Both the position numbers and the translations under genes were made by a program. Source: Holosporales bacterium (GTDB lineage Bacteria > Pseudomonadota > Alphaproteobacteria > BNTO01). From it: 18,956 bases of DNA. Shown piece by piece: positions 15,769 to 18,956 of the stretch. The notes below the pieces were generated by a model that saw nothing but the letters and a program-made list of their open reading frames with translations, did no database searches and was not told the DNA's origin. Position 1 is the stretch's first letter; each line of letters starts with the position of its first letter. The stretch lies in contig JAISCJ010000139.1 in NCBI GenBank assembly GCA_031265645.1, positions 1 through 18,956 of the forward strand, in the 5' to 3' direction.

Positions 15769-16575
15769 ATGAAGATTGTTACTTGGAATGTTAATTCAGT
15801 ACGGGCTAGACTGCACTTGTTCACCCCTTGGCAGATGCAACTGGACCCGGATGTAATTTTATTTCAAGAGTTAAAGTGCCAGGATCATGACTTTCCGTTT
15901 GGTTTTTTTGAAGAGCTAGGCTTTTCTTGCAAAGTATTGGGAGAAAAGTCATACAACGGTGTCGGAATTTTGTCCAAGTATTCAATCGAGGATGTAACAA
16001 GGGGGCTGCCGACATTTAAAAGCAATCCAGCTGCGCGCTACATCGAAGCCGTAATAAATGGCAATGTGCGCGTCGCCAGCGTCTATGTTCCAAATGGCGG
16101 GCTGGTCGTCAACTCGAAAGAATATCTTCATAAGCTGGAGTTTTTGACGCGCCTAAAAGAACACATGGCCGAGCTAAATAAAAACAACGAGGTAGTGTTG
16201 ATTGGAGGCGATTACAACATTACTCCTGACGACTTAGACGTATATAACCCGAAGGCCTGGCACGAGCGCGTTTGCTGCACGACAGAAGAGCGCATGCACT
16301 TCAAGGAATTACTCGCAGCGGGATATGACGACCTTTTAAAAAGTGCGCTAGATCGCCAGAGTCAAACAATTAAGGCTCGCCCATTTACATGGTGGGATTA
16401 CCGCGGGAGTGCCTTCACGAATAACTTGGGGCTTAGGATTGACCACTTTTTGGGAAATTCTTTTGCGCAATCCGCTGTCGGCAATGTCTTCGTGGATACT
16501 TGGCCTAGGAAAATGCTGCGTCCATCAGATCATGCACCAGTTGTGTGTGATCTTAATGTTGGTTCATTGGAATAG
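15769..16575 (+). CDS. xthA: Exodeoxyribonuclease III (AP endonuclease)
   Basis: 268 residues, the same as E. coli ExoIII. It cuts DNA at abasic sites and removes 3' blocks in base-excision repair. All catalytic positions are present: N7 (TWNVNS), E34 (FQELKCQD), Y106 (VYVPNG), D148 and N150 (GGDYNITPDD), D225 (LRIDHFL), D254 and H255 (SDHAPVV), plus the WWDYRG motif around residue 210. It starts 18 bases after dnaN with GAAG upstream of the ATG, so the two form an operon linking the clamp with a repair nuclease. This pairing differs from the common dnaA-dnaN-recF order. Confidence 0.95.
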   Translation: MKIVTWNVNSVRARLHLFTPWQMQLDPDVILFQELKCQDHDFPFGFFEELGFSCKVLGEKSYNGVGILSKYSIEDVTRGLPTFKSNPAARYIEAVINGNVRVASVYVPNGGLVVNSKEYLHKLEFLTRLKEHMAELNKNNEVVLIGGDYNITPDDLDVYNPKAWHERVCCTTEERMHFKELLAAGYDDLLKSALDRQSQTIKARPFTWWDYRGSAFTNNLGLRIDHFLGNSFAQSAVGNVFVDTWPRKMLRPSDHAPVVCDLNVGSLE

Positions 16576-16698
16576 GCCTCGTTAGAAAAATATATTCCGT
16601 CGAGCTAAAAGTGTTGCACGTTGGCATCAGCTCGAAAAAGCAAAAGTCAAATTTTTGAGGTTTTAACTCTTTTAATGTTTTTATGATATCTAACGCTT

Positions 16699-16778
16699 TC
16701 CCATCTGAAACACACAGGACAAAACTCTTTTATTCGCAGGGATTTTTGGCCTGAAATAATCCTGTATTTCATATGGGA
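16699..16778. repeat. Family-2 inverted-repeat element, copy 3 (complete)
   Basis: Left arm TCCCATCTGAAACACACAGG (16699-16718) pairs with right arm CCTGTATTTCATATGGGA (16761-16778). The centre includes AGGGATTTTTGGCCT, comparable to the centre of copy 1. It lies between the converging xthA and tRNA-Pro genes and may act as a terminator there. Confidence 0.65.
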
Positions 16779-16783
16779 ACCTT

Positions 16784-16877
16784 ATATTAACATTCTACTA
16801 ATGTCTGTTTTCGCCAGCTTGAAAGATTAACATAATTTAAAGACAATAATCGACAGATATTAGTAGAAGCTTAATAT
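16784..16877. repeat. Family-1 inverted-repeat element, copy D (complete)
   Basis: 94 bp with near-perfect ends: ATATTAACATTCTACTAATG at the left and the complement of CAGATATTAGTAGAAGCTTA at the right, finishing in TTAATAT. It begins six bases after a family-2 element and ends one base before the CCA end of tRNA-Pro. Confidence 0.78.
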
Positions 16878-16878
16878 A

Positions 16879-16955
16879 TGGTCGGGAAGAGAGGATTTGA
16901 ACCTCCGGCCCCCTGCACCCCATGCAGATGCGCTACCAGGCTGCGCCACTTCCCG
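16879..16955 (-). tRNA. tRNA-Pro, anticodon GGG
   Basis: 77 bases including an encoded CCA end. The acceptor stem CGGGAAG pairs with CTTCCCG; the D-arm is GGCGCAGCCTGGTAGCGC; the anticodon stem TCTGC/GCAGG carries the loop ATGGGGT, giving anticodon GGG; the T-arm GGAGG-TTCAAAT-CCTCT is standard. It strongly resembles bacterial tRNA-Pro(GGG). It reads codon CCC and, by wobble, CCU. Short open frames over it are artefacts. Confidence 0.96.
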
Positions 16956-17203
16956 AGGACACGAATCTAAACTTTTATCCTACTATTAGCTATACCAGAA
17001 ATTATCGATGCTATATACCCAATCGCAAAAAATTTGTTGGCTCCCTGCGCGAAGAATCATTCAATTTATTAAATGGAAATCTGCTTCGTGTATATTCTCA
17101 GAAACTCTGATTTTGACGCTTTTGAAATAAGTGTATTGCATAAAATATAACAACTGGTGTATATGTAAAGTATGTGGAGGTTCTATCTATTTTTGAGGCT
17201 AAT

Positions 17204-17710
17204 ATGAACAAAATTGTAATATGTGCTGCTGGATTGTTTGGTTTGTATTCTTCTGTCAACGCTGCAGTGGATGCGGTAGATGTGCCACGATATGATTTTT
17301 TTGCAGGCCGACGTCTTCCTGATGGGATTACAGTTCTTGAAGGAAAAGAGCATTTTTTAAGGGTCATCAGAGAAACGATTAATAATCTACAACAACGATA
17401 TAGCGACAACGAATTTAGAGAAAAATTTCCTCATGATTATTTTGGCGGCGTGTCCCATTTAGCAGAAACGGTTTACGATCTGTACAGAGTTGCAGGCTGG
17501 CGCGGCATGGAAGAAGTTCAGGCAATGGATTTTGCCGTAGGCCTGAAGCGCGCATTTTATTATGCGGATTCATTTGAAAGAGCGGAGCGTGATGGAACGT
17601 GGGGCCCTGGTGATAGAGAAGGATCGCTTGCTGGTCTCGAGCGTGCCTGGGAAATGATTCCTGCGGTAATTGATTATGCTCAAAAGTTGCTGGACTATGC
17701 GTCTAGGTAA
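17204..17710 (+). CDS. Small exported protein, tandem paralogue 1
   Basis: 168 residues starting MNKIVICAAGLFGLYSSVNA, a clear Sec signal peptide with a likely cut after VNA. The mature part is about 148 residues, helical-looking and acidic, with no cysteine after the signal and no motif I can name. It shares with the next gene the order signal peptide, AVDV, a short loop, (E)GxEHF, TI(N/D) with a coiled segment, and a C-terminal WEMIPAVI-like helix. ATG 17204 has GAGG seven bases upstream; the open frame extends to 17174. A 3' hairpin follows 64 bases downstream. It probably acts outside the cytoplasm; the role is unknown. Confidence 0.75.
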   Translation: MNKIVICAAGLFGLYSSVNAAVDAVDVPRYDFFAGRRLPDGITVLEGKEHFLRVIRETINNLQQRYSDNEFREKFPHDYFGGVSHLAETVYDLYRVAGWRGMEEVQAMDFAVGLKRAFYYADSFERAERDGTWGPGDREGSLAGLERAWEMIPAVIDYAQKLLDYASR

Positions 17711-17773
17711 TATTTCGTTCCAGCCTTAAATAATTTCAAATATTATAGCATTTATTAAAACTTGTAACACAAA

Positions 17774-17828
17774 CCGCTTTTTCACTCAGAGAAACTATCT
17801 TATCTCTGTATGGAATAGCGGCTGTTTT
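17774..17828 (+). terminator. 3' hairpin after exported-protein gene 1
   Basis: Outer arms CCGCT/AGCGG (17774-17778, 17817-17821), middle pairs TTTCA with TGGAA, and inner stem CAGAGA/TCTCTG with a short loop, followed by CTGTTTT. It is repeated at 18562-18616. It may be a terminator or an mRNA-stabilising or processing structure; the T-run is short. Confidence 0.6.
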
Positions 17829-17832
17829 GCGC

Positions 17833-17872
17833 GTTGCATAAACCATACAGAAGTTGCATAAACCATACAGAA
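17833..17872 (+). repeat. 20-bp perfect tandem repeat
   Basis: GTTGCATAAACCATACAGAA occurs twice head to tail (17833-17852, 17853-17872). The second duplication unit has only one related copy (18621-18640), so the local doubling came after the larger duplication. Confidence 0.85.
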
Positions 17873-17989
17873 AGTGTCTTTTCCTAAAACTCTGATTTTG
17901 AATGATTCATAAAAAATATGTATTGCTAACGATCTAATGGATAGCGTATGCTAACCCACATGGGATTTACACTTGGATGGAGATGGGAA

Positions 17990-18517
17990 ATGAATAAAAT
18001 TATAGTATGTGTTGCTGGGGCGTCGTGTTTGTATTTTTCTGCCAACGCTGCAGGGCCTGCGGTAGATGTACAACAGCGTGATCCTTTTAAAGACCGTTTC
18101 ATTGATAATAAGCGTATGGAAGGAACAGAACATTTTTTTAGTTTTCTCCATGGAACGATTGATAAGCTAAATGCACTCTATGACATACCCGATAGCGAAG
18201 TGGATACTATTCTAAATCGTCCTAGTGGTTATTTGAGTAAATTGGACTATTACGCATCTCTTCTTCCCCATATGTACATCTGTGCATTCTGGGGCGGCGA
18301 TGGATACGACGAGGCATTGGATTTGGAGGATGCTCTACTTCGCTTACATATTAATTTTATGAGATTTGAGCCGGGGCCAATTGACGTAAATGATCTGGAG
18401 GGTTATAATAGAAAAATTAGCAGACTTGAGTGGGCTCGGGAGATGATTCCTGCTATGATTGGCTGTATCAAAAAGTTGCTGGTCCATGTGTCTGGTACGA
18501 TTTCAGCTCAGCCCTAA
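17990..18517 (+). CDS. Small exported protein, tandem paralogue 2
   Basis: 175 residues starting MNKIIVCVAGASCLYFSANA, a Sec signal peptide closely matching that of the preceding gene. The mature protein shares AVDVQQRDP versus AVDVPRYDF, EGTEHFFSFLHGTIDKL versus EGKEHFLRVIRETINNL, and LEWAREMIPAMI versus LERAWEMIPAVI, while the middle is strongly diverged and somewhat longer. ATG 17990 is preceded by GGAG; a start at 17948 is possible but would put 14 residues before the signal peptide. Sequence change concentrated between conserved ends could reflect diversifying selection on a secreted effector or surface protein, which is inference. Family not recognised. Confidence 0.75.
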   Translation: MNKIIVCVAGASCLYFSANAAGPAVDVQQRDPFKDRFIDNKRMEGTEHFFSFLHGTIDKLNALYDIPDSEVDTILNRPSGYLSKLDYYASLLPHMYICAFWGGDGYDEALDLEDALLRLHINFMRFEPGPIDVNDLEGYNRKISRLEWAREMIPAMIGCIKKLLVHVSGTISAQP

Positions 18518-18561
18518 ATAATTTCAAATATTCTAACATTTATTAAAACTTGTAAAACAAA

Positions 18562-18616
18562 CCGCTTTTCCACTCAGAGAAACTATCTTATCTCTGTATG
18601 GAGGAGCGGCTGTTTT
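18562..18616 (+). terminator. 3' hairpin after exported-protein gene 2
   Basis: Same structure as 17774-17828, with arms CCGCT/AGCGG and CAGAGA/TCTCTG. The differences from copy 1 fall in the middle helix and leave pairs intact (TTTCCA with TGGAGG instead of TTTTCA with TGGAAT). Confidence 0.6.
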
Positions 18617-18641
18617 GCGTATTGCATAAGCCATACAGAAA

Positions 18642-18845
18642 TAGATTGAGACTTCTATGCCATCATACTATGGTTAGCACAGTTACCCTTGCTTTTGGTG
18701 CATAATGGTTACAGCCTTTGCGTGGAATTTCTTGCAGCGATACTCTATTGTATGCGCAGCGTCGTTATATCTTACGAAACTGTTTATAAGTGCCCTTGTT
18801 ATAAAGTTTGGTTCATTGCGTCCCCTATCCGTTTTGTACCAAGTT
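18642..18845. other. Gap before the final terminator, no gene recognised
   Basis: No coding region is supported. An open frame at 18689-18928 runs through the terminator hairpin and has no ribosome binding site. Because a strong terminator follows, an unrecognised small RNA ending near 18880 is possible but not shown. Confidence 0.3.
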
Positions 18846-18879
18846 GCCCCAAGTACACCAAAAGCGATTGGGGCTTTTT
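18846..18879 (+). terminator. Rho-independent terminator
   Basis: GCCCCAA (18846-18852) pairs perfectly with TTGGGGC (18868-18874) across a 15-base loop and is followed by TTTTT. It is the clearest intrinsic terminator in the window. The transcript it ends is not evident: the nearest plus-strand gene stops at 18517. Confidence 0.7.
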
Positions 18880-18956
18880 GTTGTTTGTGTGCAGCTGCAT
18901 TTTCGACACTATTGTGCGAATGGAATAACGTAGGAAAAGGCAGATCGTTCTTCTTT

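Larger units (their letters stand above)
17102..18641 (+). repeat. Diverged tandem duplication (two ~780-bp units)
   Basis: Unit 1 (about 17102-17872) and unit 2 (about 17884-18641) both begin with AAACTCTGATTTTGA, contain one exported-protein gene, and end with the same ~120-base 3' region (TTTCAAATATT, TTATTAAAACTTGTAA, hairpin, GCATAAnCCATACAGAA). The flanks are more similar than the protein-coding parts, which have diverged strongly. Confidence 0.8.

Noticed and set aside
16601..16634. Inverted repeat CGAGCT...AGCTCG after xthA as a terminator
   Set aside because: Six-base arms with a 22-base loop and followed by A's, not T's; too weak to call.
16922..17110. 62-codon open frame overlapping tRNA-Pro
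   Set aside because: The first part is the tRNA itself; no ribosome binding site or protein signal.
17833..17872. Possible CRISPR array
   Set aside because: Only two 20-base units directly adjacent, with no spacers and no cas genes; a simple tandem duplication.
18689..18928. 79-codon open frame near the right edge
   Set aside because: Runs through a strong terminator hairpin, has no ribosome binding site, and resembles no protein.

Overview
The window reads as a piece of an AT-rich alphaproteobacterial chromosome, probably from a host-associated (Holosporales/Rickettsiales-like) lineage. That is an inference from gene content and style, not from a database match. Housekeeping genes sit singly or in pairs between long gaps, several predicted exported proteins have no recognisable family, and the gaps are full of short inverted-repeat elements, Rpn-family (PD-(D/E)XK 'transposase') genes and insertion-sequence fossils.

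Left part (1-3460): an outer-membrane beta-barrel gene lies between two outward-facing copies of an Rpn-family gene. The left copy is cut by the window edge. The right copy runs directly into the relic of an IS630-type transposase. Middle-left (3460-7650, minus strand): an exported protein, the lysine/diaminopimelate genes dapD and dapE, and another exported protein. The dapE product carries an extra C-terminal domain that looks like the Fe-S co-chaperone HscB with its HPD signature missing. This is the most unusual gene in the window.

Middle (7650-14600): rnhB (RNase HII), a third Rpn gene, a YhhQ-type queuosine-precursor transporter paired with cvpA, a start-less relic of a small exported protein, and metG. 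Right part (14600-16960): dnaN (sliding clamp, with an altered C-terminus) followed 18 bases later by xthA (exonuclease III), then tRNA-Pro(GGG) on the opposite strand. Far right (17100-18650): a diverged tandem duplication, each unit holding a small exported protein gene followed by the same 3' hairpin. The few differences between the two hairpins keep their base pairs.

Two families of small inverted-repeat elements are dispersed through the gaps. Family 1 has five copies (8524, 10084, 11865, 14071, 16784; about 95 bp when complete). Family 2 has three copies (3289, 14397, 16699). They look like non-autonomous (MITE-like) elements, and two of them abut each other and the 3' end of the tRNA.

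Together the genes serve cell-wall precursor and lysine synthesis, translation, replication and repair, with a locally variable set of surface or secreted proteins.
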